From JABFRG01 sp046351415 (GTDB lineage: Bacteria > Myxococcota_A > Polyangia > Polyangiales > Polyangiaceae), in assembly GCA_046351415.1 (NCBI GenBank), contig JAXLYO010000011.1:1-64000 (forward strand): a stretch of 64,000 nucleotides of DNA, read 5' to 3'. The notes beneath the pieces were generated by a model, which saw nothing but the letters and a program-made list of their open reading frames with translations, made no database searches and was not told the DNA's origin. The stretch's first letter is position 1. Each line of letters opens with the position of its first letter. The position numbers and the translations under genes are program-made. Positions 56,980 to 64,000 of the stretch are shown here, piece by piece.

Positions 56980-57957
56980 CTATTTCCCGTACTTCGTCTT
57001 CAGGCGCTGCCGAATGCAGCCCACTTCTTCGGGCGTAGGCTGCGAGAGCAAAACGACCTCGGAGATGCTCCCGGCAAGCATTTGATCGGTGCGGTTGCTC
57101 GCGCCGAGGATGATCTCCGTGCCCGTCGCTGCCGCACGGTTCGTTGCATGATTCGTGACGGGCATGAGGTTACCGTCGACGTACAGCGAGGCCGAGAGCC
57201 CTTGCCCATCGATGACGTCGATGACTTCATAGAGGTGCTGCGCATCGAGAAAGTCCGTGTCCGAGTAGACACCGACCCGATCGGCAATCACCTGGTCGTT
57301 GTAGAACAGCGCGCCAAACCCTTCGTTCACTCCGCTCGCCACGGCGTAGCGACCCATGAGCTGCAAGCGTGAAGCCTGGCCTCCGGAGAAGAAGTACGTC
57401 GCGCCCACACTGCTCGCGTCGTAGGCGGGCGAGAAGTCGAACCTGTGATTGCCCACGACGAAGAGTGCAAAAGGCCCGGAGATGATCTTGCCGACGTTCT
57501 GGAAACGCACGCGCCTGGTCGGCAGGGGATCCTGATTCGTGTTGCGCGTGTTCTCGAAGGAGACCGTCGGGAGGTTGTTGATGGTGCCGCGCGAGATCTT
57601 TCCTACCGTTCCTTCTGGCTGGCCCTTTTCGGGTCCCACCAGGTTTCGCCACTCCGTGAGCTGCCCCTGACCATCGAATGCCGCGGACCCGACGTTCACA
57701 TGGAAGATGCTGTGGGTCACGGCGACGTTGCAGCCGAGATTCGGTAGCTCTTGTCCACCATCGCCCCCGCCGGAGCTCGACGAAGAGCTCGATGAGGAGG
57801 TCGACGTTTCGGAGGTCGTGGCGTCGCCACTCGAGGAGCCCCCCGAGGCACTGTCGGCGCCCGCATCAGCCGATGACTTCACTCCAGAGTCGGAAACGCA
57901 GGCAGCAAGAAGACCGAAACCAACGAGGACGAAGCAAAGGGGACGATAAGCGCGCAT
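56980..57957 (-). CDS. LamG-like (jelly-roll) lipoprotein
   Basis: A 325-residue lipoprotein; the signal peptide ends LLAAC. A Ser/Gly/Asp-rich linker with a run of about nine Ser codons is followed by a concanavalin/LamG-like domain: FHVNVGSAAFDGQGQLTEWR, TVSFENTRNTNQ, FALFVVGNHRF, SASLYVDGNLMPVTNH, EIILGASN, AGSISEVVLLSQPTPEEVGC. The last block (GSISEV-(x)n-L-xx-EEV) is the classic end of such domains. It is probably carbohydrate- or protein-binding at the surface. Confidence 0.8.
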   Translation of the reverse strand: MRAYRPLCFVLVGFGLLAACVSDSGVKSSADAGADSASGGSSSGDATTSETSTSSSSSSSSSGGGDGGQELPNLGCNVAVTHSIFHVNVGSAAFDGQGQLTEWRNLVGPEKGQPEGTVGKISRGTINNLPTVSFENTRNTNQDPLPTRRVRFQNVGKIISGPFALFVVGNHRFDFSPAYDASSVGATYFFSGGQASRLQLMGRYAVASGVNEGFGALFYNDQVIADRVGVYSDTDFLDAQHLYEVIDVIDGQGLSASLYVDGNLMPVTNHATNRAAATGTEIILGASNRTDQMLAGSISEVVLLSQPTPEEVGCIRQRLKTKYGK

Positions 57958-58133
57958 GGTGTCAGTATCCCACGGGATAACCTATGTGAGAACTCCAGGG
58001 CGCCTTCAGCATCGCGTATTCGCGGCTTTAGGCCGAAACGGGCACGTTATCGGCCTTTGTGGCACTCGGTGTAACATTTTGAATTTGTTGATGAATTGGT
58101 TGCGCACCCACAGAGCGCTGCCATAGTCCGCGC

Positions 58134-58793
58134 ATGCGTACTTCGTCTTTTCCTTGGATCGTTCTTCTCACGACTTCTGTACCTCTTGCCGTCGCCTGCG
58201 GCTCGAGCGGCGGGAGCGCGCCGGACGCTTCCGTTCCCGACGCATCTGAGACAGATGCTTCACGCTTCGACGCTGCTTCGGAAACCTCGACACCCGACGC
58301 TGCGGCGGATGCCACGTCGGACGGGGGCCCGCGTCCATGTACGTTCGGCAATGTCGGCGAATGCAGCGCGGGCGAGTTCTGCGACGCGCCGACGTGCGGC
58401 AAGGGAACGTGCGCGAAGATGCCCGCGGAGAAGAACGATCTCGACCCCGTCTGCGGATGCGACGACGTCACGTATTGGAACTCGACGGTCGCCGCGAACG
58501 CAGGGGTACCCGCCAAGGCGGCAGGTCGCTGCGCGGACACGGCGAAGACCTGCGGCGGCGTAGGTGCGCAGCAGTGTCCGAAGGGCAGCACCTGCGGCTA
58601 CGAGTTCGACAGCGGAGGTCAATGCGGGATCCTCGACCCCAAGGGCAAGTGCTGGGGCACACCCGCGAAGTGTCCGGTCAGCGCGATCGGCCCGACCACG
58701 CGCGAGTGCGGCGGAGGAGCAAAGTGCGAAGGAGCGTGCGAGCTCATCAAGGCGGAGAAGATGTTCTTCAAGGACAACACCTGCCCGCAGTAG
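58134..58793 (+). CDS. Cysteine-rich lipoprotein with Kazal-like segment
   Basis: A 219-residue lipoprotein with lipobox LAVAC and an Asp/Ala/Ser linker. The mature part starts CTFGNVGECSAGEFCDAPTC; a Kazal-type segment, DPVCGCDDVTYWNSTVAANA followed by GVPAKAAGRC, is next. A second cysteine-rich module (QQCPKGSTCGYEFDSGGQCG) and a C-terminal CEGACELIKAEKMF block complete it. Kazal domains inhibit serine proteases in eukaryotes; in myxobacteria such domains are common and untested. Confidence 0.75.
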   Translation: MRTSSFPWIVLLTTSVPLAVACGSSGGSAPDASVPDASETDASRFDAASETSTPDAAADATSDGGPRPCTFGNVGECSAGEFCDAPTCGKGTCAKMPAEKNDLDPVCGCDDVTYWNSTVAANAGVPAKAAGRCADTAKTCGGVGAQQCPKGSTCGYEFDSGGQCGILDPKGKCWGTPAKCPVSAIGPTTRECGGGAKCEGACELIKAEKMFFKDNTCPQ

Positions 58794-58861
58794 CGCTCCC
58801 GCGCAAAAAGCACGAAAAGAGAGCGAAACCAAACGCCCCGATCGAGCGTAGGAGGAGCACC

Positions 58862-59419
58862 ATGCTCACCCGCGCACACGTTCTCGTCTTTCTGTGCCTC
58901 GCTGCCTGCGGGACCGATCCCACCCAGGCCGGCTCCGATCCGGAGGTGGACCCGAATCGCGATCTGTTGCCCCCCGATGCGGAGACGCCTCCGACGGGAC
59001 GCGCAGCCGACATTCAAAGTTGGATCACGAAGGGCACCTTCGAAGCGTGGGCTTGCGAAACGACCGTCGGCAACCCAGGTCCAGGCTCGCCGCATGAGCG
59101 CTCGAGGGGGTGCGAGAACGCGAAGATGGCCGCACAAGGCAAAAGCATCTCCGAGTATCCGGTCGGCTCTGCTGCGGTGAGAGAGCTCTATGACAGCACC
59201 GGCGAAGTCGTGACCGGACACGTCATCAGCGTGCATGTGAAGGCAGGGAAGAGCCCCGACACCTGGTTCTGGTACGAAGAGAAGAAGGGCACGGTCACGA
59301 TGAAGAGCCTCGGCACCGAGGGAGAGCCCGCGCATGCGACCTGCAACGCATGCCACGTGGCTGCGGGCAACGGCTACGAAGGGCACGACTTTGTGTTTCG
59401 CCAACTCGAGAAGAAGTGA
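58862..59419 (+). CDS. Lipoprotein with CxxCH haem motif (cytochrome P460-like)
   Basis: A 185-residue lipoprotein from the ATG at 58862 (GGAGGA upstream); the signal peptide ends LCLAAC. The mature domain shows WACETTVGNPGPGSPHERSR, VRELYDSTGEVVTGHVISVH, DTWFWYEEKKG and a C-terminal CNACHVAAGNGYEGHDFVFR, where CNACH is a c-type haem-binding motif. The layout resembles cytochrome P460 or related mono-haem proteins. Likely periplasmic or outer-membrane redox or sensor protein. It follows the Kazal-like gene by 68 bp. Confidence 0.75.
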   Translation: MLTRAHVLVFLCLAACGTDPTQAGSDPEVDPNRDLLPPDAETPPTGRAADIQSWITKGTFEAWACETTVGNPGPGSPHERSRGCENAKMAAQGKSISEYPVGSAAVRELYDSTGEVVTGHVISVHVKAGKSPDTWFWYEEKKGTVTMKSLGTEGEPAHATCNACHVAAGNGYEGHDFVFRQLEKK

Positions 59420-59534
59420 GCGACGCGCCCAAGGCATTTCCGCCGACGAACGACGCGTTATCCCTTTCTTGACCCTCCCGTTCCGACTCGGCTATCGGGA
59501 AGGTCTGTCAGGTCATTCATCAGGAGTGGAGTGC

Positions 59535-59975
59535 ATGCGTTTCTTTTCGATGGTTGCTTTCGGGGCTGTTGCGCTCGCAGCATGCAGCGATAGCGGGTCG
59601 TCTACCTCGTCCTCGAGCTCGACCAGCAGCGGTGCTCCGAGCAGCGAAAACCGCATTGGCGGTATCGTCATCCCGAACACGTTGCCTCTCTGTACGTCTG
59701 CCACGGGCGGCATCTTCACTGCGTCGGGAGGCACCACCTGGAGTTGGTCCGCCGCAAAGAACGGCGGCACGCACTACGCGATCAAGATCACGAAGGCTCC
59801 CCCTGGCGCCACCACTACGACGACGCTCGTTGACAAGCTCTTCCCGGCCAGCGACCCCACGTCCGCTGCCGCGGGCGAGAGCAGCAAGGGTACCTACTAC
59901 GCGATCACGGGCGCCATCGTGAAAGACGGCACGCCGCTCTGCACGATGGATGGCGCAAACGGCGTGACTCCGTAA
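59535..59975 (+). CDS. Small Ser/Thr-rich lipoprotein
   Basis: A 146-residue protein with a signal peptide ending VALAAC; a serine-rich linker (SGSSTSSSSSTSSGAPSS) precedes a domain with TLPLCTSATGGIFTASGGTT, HYAIKITKAPPG and YYAITGAIVKDGTPLCTMDG (one likely disulphide). No family is recognised. It is preceded by GGAGTGG and converges on the gene at 60021. Confidence 0.65.
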   Translation: MRFFSMVAFGAVALAACSDSGSSTSSSSSTSSGAPSSENRIGGIVIPNTLPLCTSATGGIFTASGGTTWSWSAAKNGGTHYAIKITKAPPGATTTTTLVDKLFPASDPTSAAAGESSKGTYYAITGAIVKDGTPLCTMDGANGVTP

Positions 59976-60020
59976 GCACCAACGCGCGCGAGACGGCCCC
60001 GCTCGCTTTCGACTTCGGGG

Positions 60021-61613
60021 TCATGGCGGCGTGGGTGCGCTCACCGGCGCCGCCACGGAGTCTTCGGGCGGGAGAGGAAGCGCGTTCTTCAACGTGAACG
60101 TCCCGCAGGAGCTCATCGCGCTGAACTTCGTGAGGCCGGTCGAGTCGTCTTGCTGCACGGTCGTTCCGACGACGAGGGGAATGAAGCCGACCGTGCACTT
60201 CCAAATGTGCTCGTTTGCCGCGTGTGTGTCGGGCCGACGGAAGAGTGCAGCGGCGTAGTATTCTTCCGCGGCATACCGATCGGTGCGTGCGCGCTTCTTG
60301 AGGTCCTCTTCCACTCCGCTCCAACGCTCCGCATCGACCGCGTCGCTCGCGGCTCGAACAGCGTTGGTGACGAACTTCTTCATGCACGCACCGACGTCGA
60401 GGTCCGCCCCCGTGGGAGATTTGCTCGGCACGCGAATGCTTCCGCCGGCGGTGACGGGCTTCGCAACGCCGTCGATCCGTCCTTCGATGCTGAAGCCGCA
60501 CGTCGCGATGTACCCGACGATGTCACTGCCTACTTGCTCCTCGACCTCCCGCATGCCCGTCACGTGCTGATAGATGGGAACCTGGCGTGAGCTGCACGCG
60601 TTGACGGTGACCGTGGTATTCGTCTGCACACCCCCGCTCGGATTGCCGTAGTAGGTCTTGTCGAATGCGGGCGCGCAGACCTGCTCGGAGCGGTACCCGA
60701 CGATGACGTCCTCATCGACGAACTTCTTCGTGCGCACGGTCTTGTAGGTGGTCTTGCCGTGCTGCTGTTCCATCCGGCGACCGTGCGTGCACGAGGTCAC
60801 GGTCCACTTGGCGGTCTTGGGGGCATACTTGCCCGGGAGTCGCTGCGCTTCTTCCTTCAGCTTGTCGATGACGCCGGCCGGGCACGTGGACCCGTTCTCG
60901 AAGTCGAGGCGGATGGGACTGCGATAGGATGCAAAGGCCTCGTCGAGTGCGCGCGTTGCGTCTTCCTCGGTCATGCCGATTGCGCCGTGTGCCAACGCAG
61001 CCTTCGTGAAGGCCGCTCGCGCAAAAGGTCCCGTGGCCTTGTCTTCGATGCGACGTTTCAAGTCAGCGAGGGTCTCGGCGCGTACAGCCTTGCACGTCTG
61101 ATCGAACCGAGCGCCAAACGCCTTGTCCGTGATGGGGCTGCGCTTGGCCCCCGCGCACGCCGCCTCGAGGTCGCCGAAGTAGCCAGCGAAGGAGATGCGA
61201 GCGCGCTCGCGAAGGGTGGCGATCGCGAGATCGAACTTGCCGAAGAAGACTTCGTCGAATGCGGCGAGTTCGCGTTTGCGGTCTTCCGGCAGCGGTCCCT
61301 CCGTCATGTCGTTGTGAAACGAGAGGTAGCCTTTGACCGCATCTTCGACGGAAAGCGTGCGCTCGGCTTTCCACTCTTGGAGCGCCGTTCGCTGAAAGGC
61401 GAAGCAAGCTTCGATCTCCTTGCTGCGGAGACGGTGGCGCTCTTCCGCGCTATCGCCCGTGTACCTCGAGCGCGCGATTCCGAAGTGGCTGCACGCAAGC
61501 GGGTAGGATTTCTGCCGAAGGTAGACGTCGCCCCGCTCTTCGAAGTTTTTGTACTCCGCAGCGCAGCCGGAGAGCGCCGCGACGAAAGCGAGACCGAACA
61601 GGATAGGACGCAT
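60021..61613 (-). CDS. Large lipoprotein of unknown function
   Basis: A 530-residue protein; the signal peptide ends AALSGC. The N-terminal part (about 25-270) is helical with TPR-like flavour (YLRQKSYPLACSHFGIARSR, RHRLRSKEIEACFAFQRTAL). The C-terminal part is beta-rich with cysteines (VTSCTHGRRMEQ, SEQVCAPAFDKTYYGNPSGG, VTVNACSSRQVPIYQHVTGM, IATCGFSIEG, IWKCTVGFIPLVVGTTV) and ends in a Pro tail. I do not recognise the family. Transcribed alone. Confidence 0.68.
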   Translation of the reverse strand: MRPILFGLAFVAALSGCAAEYKNFEERGDVYLRQKSYPLACSHFGIARSRYTGDSAEERHRLRSKEIEACFAFQRTALQEWKAERTLSVEDAVKGYLSFHNDMTEGPLPEDRKRELAAFDEVFFGKFDLAIATLRERARISFAGYFGDLEAACAGAKRSPITDKAFGARFDQTCKAVRAETLADLKRRIEDKATGPFARAAFTKAALAHGAIGMTEEDATRALDEAFASYRSPIRLDFENGSTCPAGVIDKLKEEAQRLPGKYAPKTAKWTVTSCTHGRRMEQQHGKTTYKTVRTKKFVDEDVIVGYRSEQVCAPAFDKTYYGNPSGGVQTNTTVTVNACSSRQVPIYQHVTGMREVEEQVGSDIVGYIATCGFSIEGRIDGVAKPVTAGGSIRVPSKSPTGADLDVGACMKKFVTNAVRAASDAVDAERWSGVEEDLKKRARTDRYAAEEYYAAALFRRPDTHAANEHIWKCTVGFIPLVVGTTVQQDDSTGLTKFSAMSSCGTFTLKNALPLPPEDSVAAPVSAPTPP

Positions 61614-61835
61614 CCGTCGAGAGTTTCTGGAGCTCGGTGCGTTGTCAACGGATGGAATCGTTCGAATGAGTCATCAGATTTATCGAATGCGATTCAAAAT
61701 GCGGCACATATCCGCATCAAAGCACGCGACACGACAATGATTTCATTCGGATGATACATTTCGTAGAGTGGCTTTCATGTGCACTGTTCGCGGTCTCTCG
61801 CACGGACGCGTCGCTGCCCGTCGGGGTGCTAACCG

Positions 61836-62360
61836 ATGAACGCCGAGGTTGCAGCGGCGCCGAGTGCCGAAGTGTCGGTCGAACGACCCAAAGAGTCTGC
61901 CACGACCGCTCCCCCATGGGGACAAAGCTCCACTGCCCTTCTCGTTGGCCCCTCGATATTCGCGGGGAGCTACGTCTCCACGACCCCGGGAATCGTCGCG
62001 GGCATTCAGTACCGGACGGCGGGCGCGCATGCGTTCGTCTTGGGGCCTCGCGGTGGCGTGCATTTCCCTGGAAAGTACACGGGTACGTCTGCGTTCGGCA
62101 CGCTGGGACTCGAGCTCGGATATCGAGGAAATTTCCTCGCGCCGAGTGAGACCCAAGCTGGCCTACTCGCAACCGTCACCCCTTCGGTGGGCATCGGCAT
62201 TGGGCGTTCGACGGCCTTGCTGGTTCCCTTCGCCGTTGGCGGCTTCTTGCGCTTCGGTGCACTCGAATTCCAGCTGACCGTCGCTGCGGGGATGGGCTTG
62301 GCACCCGGGGGGCCGGGTCCCTTTGGTGCTGCGACGCTACTCGGTGGCTACGTGTTCTAG
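61836..62360 (+). CDS. Beta-barrel-like protein lacking a signal peptide in frame
   Basis: A 174-residue protein whose main part (from about residue 30) has alternating glycine/aromatic strands (LLVGPSIFAGSYVSTTPGIV, LGLELGYRGNFLAPSETQ, GLLATVTPSVGIGIGRSTAL, GGFLRFGALEFQLTVAAGMG, TLLGGYVF) typical of small outer-membrane barrels with a C-terminal aromatic. No export signal lies in frame because a TAA precedes the ATG by three bases. A signal-peptide-like sequence (IHFVEWLSCALFAVS) does occur just upstream in another frame from 61751. A frameshift is therefore suspected. Confidence 0.55.
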   Translation: MNAEVAAAPSAEVSVERPKESATTAPPWGQSSTALLVGPSIFAGSYVSTTPGIVAGIQYRTAGAHAFVLGPRGGVHFPGKYTGTSAFGTLGLELGYRGNFLAPSETQAGLLATVTPSVGIGIGRSTALLVPFAVGGFLRFGALEFQLTVAAGMGLAPGGPGPFGAATLLGGYVF

Positions 62361-62394
62361 ACCTAGTTCATCGAGCATTGACCACCCCACGCTC

Positions 62395-62560
62395 TCGGCA
62401 GAATCCAGCGGAGGCGCGGGGCGCGGCGAAGTGAGAGCGAACGCAAAAATCCCCGGCCAGCAGCCGCCGACTCGGCCGCCTCGTCGGGAGGCGTCCAGAC
62501 ATGCGGCCGGGGATTTTGTGCGGAGAGGAAACGAAGCCGTGACCCCGCGACCCGCGGGTC
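62395..62560 (-). repeat. Structured interspersed repeat, copy 4
   Basis: Reverse orientation, like copy 3. Stem arms AAAATCCCCGGCC (62446-62458) and complement (62505-62517), with internal segment and flanks conserved. The surrounding 62361-62726 contains nothing else recognisable. Confidence 0.87.
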
Positions 62561-62726
62561 TTCCGCACATATCCACAGCTATGCAACGCCTTCTGAATTC
62601 CGATCGAGCGACGACGAAGTCGGTCTAAGTAGGAGCTAGCCGCCAAGAGGTCCTTCACGACGCCAGTCCCCCCCTCCCTCTCTTGCATTCGTCTGCGAAC
62701 TGCCACACGCTGAGCACGCACTCCCC

Positions 62727-63134
62727 ATGTCTCTCGAACCCGTCATTCGTGCAAGCGCTGCCCATCAGATCAATCTCCACCGCTTGACGGGGGGCATCAT
62801 GTTCGCCCTCGGGCTCATGTTCTCGCCCGCGATCTTCATCGAGGGCAAAGAAGACGAACCGGTGGCGCGCATCGTTTGCGCCATCGGAGGGGTTCTGCTT
62901 CTCATCGCGAGCGTTGTCTACATGCGCATGAAAGCTGCGAGCGTGCGGCGACTCGTGGAGCTCCTAATCCACCATCGCGATCAGCTGCGCTCGCCCGTTC
63001 TCATCGTACGTCGTCGCGGCGGCAGGATCGTGGGCTACGGCATCTCCGTGCGCGACCGCGAGAACCGCCACTACATGATGCAGGTCTCCGCGGAGCAGGA
63101 TGCCCGGGCGATGCTCGCAAACCTCCACCCCTGA
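62727..63134 (+). CDS. Two-transmembrane protein with conserved cytoplasmic tail
   Basis: A 135-residue protein: two membrane helices (about 20-38, LTGGIMFALGLMFSPAIF, and 47-66, IVCAIGGVLLLIASVVYM), then a basic soluble tail RMKAASVRRLVELLIHHRDQ, LRSPVLIVRRRGGRIVGYGI and SVRDRENRHYMMQVSAEQDA. No family is recognised. The tail alone is duplicated at 34715-34948 as part of the mosaic pseudogene locus. It converges on the DsbA-like gene (6-bp gap). Confidence 0.7.
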   Translation: MSLEPVIRASAAHQINLHRLTGGIMFALGLMFSPAIFIEGKEDEPVARIVCAIGGVLLLIASVVYMRMKAASVRRLVELLIHHRDQLRSPVLIVRRRGGRIVGYGISVRDRENRHYMMQVSAEQDARAMLANLHP

Positions 63135-63140
63135 ACTCGC

Positions 63141-64000
63141 CTACTTTCCCTTGTCGGCCTTGTCGCGAAGCGCCCGTTCCACCCGCTTCTCGAAACGACG
63201 ATACGTCTCGGCGCCGACGATCAGGTAGTCGCCAATGGCAAACGCCGGCGCGCTGTCGAGCTTCGCCTCTTTTGCGGCTTCGATGTCGGCATCGATGAGT
63301 GCAGCGTGCTTGTGCTTCGCCATTGCGGCGTTGAAAGCGGGGACGTTCAAGGAGAGTTTCTGCGCGTAGCCAGCGAGCGACTTTTCGCTGTAGCCGTTCG
63401 GCAAGTCCTGGGCGTCGTAGAGGAGCGCTTGCATCCGTGCGAAAGCAGCGTCGCCTCCCTGGGCGTGCGCTTCGCGAGCAGCTTCGGCTGCGACGCGCGC
63501 GTGCTTGTGGATCGAGAGCGGACTGTCGCGCCACACGATGCGGATCTTGCCTTTGAACTGCGCGAGGAGCTTCTCGATGTTGTCCTCGGCCAAGCGGCAG
63601 AAGGGGCACTCGAGATCGGAGAACTGCTGGATGACGAGCGGCGCGTCTTTGGCCCCACGCGAGGGGGCGTGGAGAGGAGGCGCGCCGACCTCGATCTTTT
63701 GCCATGGTGAAGGGGGCTTTGCGCTCTCTTGGAGCTTTGCGTAGAGCTCGCTCCGTTTCGTGCCTTTGGCGACGAGCGTCCGCGCCTTCTGGAGCTCTTC
63801 CTCGATGATCGTCACGAAGTATTCGACGGGCCGGGCGCCAGCGACCCTCCGCCCATTGATGAAAAAGTGCGGCGTGCCCTCGACCTCGAGTCCTTCGGCG
63901 AGGTCGTCGTCTTGGTCGAGCTCGGACTTGAACTGCGTGCCCACGGCGAGGTCCCGCGCGAGCGCCTCGTTTACGCCGAGTTTCTCTGCAAGCTGCAGAT
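63141..64000 (-). CDS. DsbA-family protein with two thioredoxin-like domains (N-terminus beyond window)
   Basis: About 286 codons are present; the frame is still open at 64000 (LQLAEKLGVNEALARDLAVG at the edge), so the start lies outside. The visible N-terminal part ends with EVEGTPHFFINGRRVAGARP, the cis-proline end of a first DsbA-like domain. A second complete domain follows with the redox site ECPFCRLAE (CPFC), a helical insertion, and SAPAFAIGDYLIVGAETYRR. Tandem DsbA/thioredoxin proteins are common in myxobacteria and act in the cell envelope on disulphides. Confidence 0.85.
   Translation of the reverse strand, partial: LQLAEKLGVNEALARDLAVGTQFKSELDQDDDLAEGLEVEGTPHFFINGRRVAGARPVEYFVTIIEEELQKARTLVAKGTKRSELYAKLQESAKPPSPWQKIEVGAPPLHAPSRGAKDAPLVIQQFSDLECPFCRLAEDNIEKLLAQFKGKIRIVWRDSPLSIHKHARVAAEAAREAHAQGGDAAFARMQALLYDAQDLPNGYSEKSLAGYAQKLSLNVPAFNAAMAKHKHAALIDADIEAAKEAKLDSAPAFAIGDYLIVGAETYRRFEKRVERALRDKADKGK

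Overview
The window looks like chromosomal DNA of a myxobacterium (phylum Myxococcota, probably a Polyangia-type lineage). This is inferred from high GC and from gene content: very many secreted lipoproteins with Asp/Ala/Ser-rich linkers, a Ser/Thr kinase with a C-terminal membrane segment, an FHA-domain sigma-54 activator, MopE-like metal-binding and GLUG-like surface proteins. No rRNA, tRNA or CRISPR array was recognised.

Layout. (1) 0-5.6 kb is accessory DNA: copies of a structured interspersed repeat bracket a BrnT toxin/HTH antitoxin pair, followed by an endonuclease/exonuclease/phosphatase protein, two solitary HTH genes (one with an in-frame TAG near its C-terminus), and a HerA-like ATPase coupled to an unknown partner. 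(2) 6.1-19.9 kb is one co-directional defence operon in which almost every gene overlaps the next: hsdM, hsdS, two accessory PD-(D/E)XK-type proteins (DUF5655-like and DUF4268-like), an unlisted 45-codon gene, an AlbA_2/RecG-like ATPase, hsdR, and an 1149-residue Fe-S nuclease/exonuclease/helicase fusion of the TM0106 family. (3) 19.9-22.1 kb: an IS256-family element with 8-bp target duplications sits inside an already frameshifted PIN-domain toxin gene next to its intact antitoxin. (4) 22.3-26 kb: small accessory genes, including a nucleotidyltransferase pair.

(5) 26-36 kb is dominated by lipoprotein genes and by paralogous and broken copies: two PanE-like reductases, two YjdM copies, and a mosaic pseudogene locus (33.3-34.95 kb) assembled from pieces whose intact relatives lie at 51.1-53.4 kb and 62.7-63.1 kb. 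(6) 36-48 kb holds what I consider the most interesting candidate system. An FHA/AAA+ sigma-54 activator (44424-45836) is surrounded by four transcription units, each starting with a small lipoprotein gene. Each has a -24/-12 type promoter with a TGCCAC/GTGGCA-type palindrome 59-60 bp upstream (degenerate in one case). Three of the four lead genes encode members of one small eight-cysteine lipopeptide family (one copy frameshifted). The fourth unit contains the Ser/Thr kinase. (7) 48-64 kb: further surface lipoproteins, a MopE-like protein, a PEGA protein, an OmpA-domain protein, two Hsp20-like proteins around a metallophosphoesterase, a CxxCH protein, a fourth copy of the structured repeat, and a DsbA-like protein running off the end.

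How it may work together (inference): the type I restriction system has recruited extra nucleases and helicases into a single operon. The 37-48 kb cluster could be a kinase/FHA-activator circuit that switches on secreted cysteine-rich lipopeptides and associated surface proteins. All domain and family names come from motif recognition; no database search was run.
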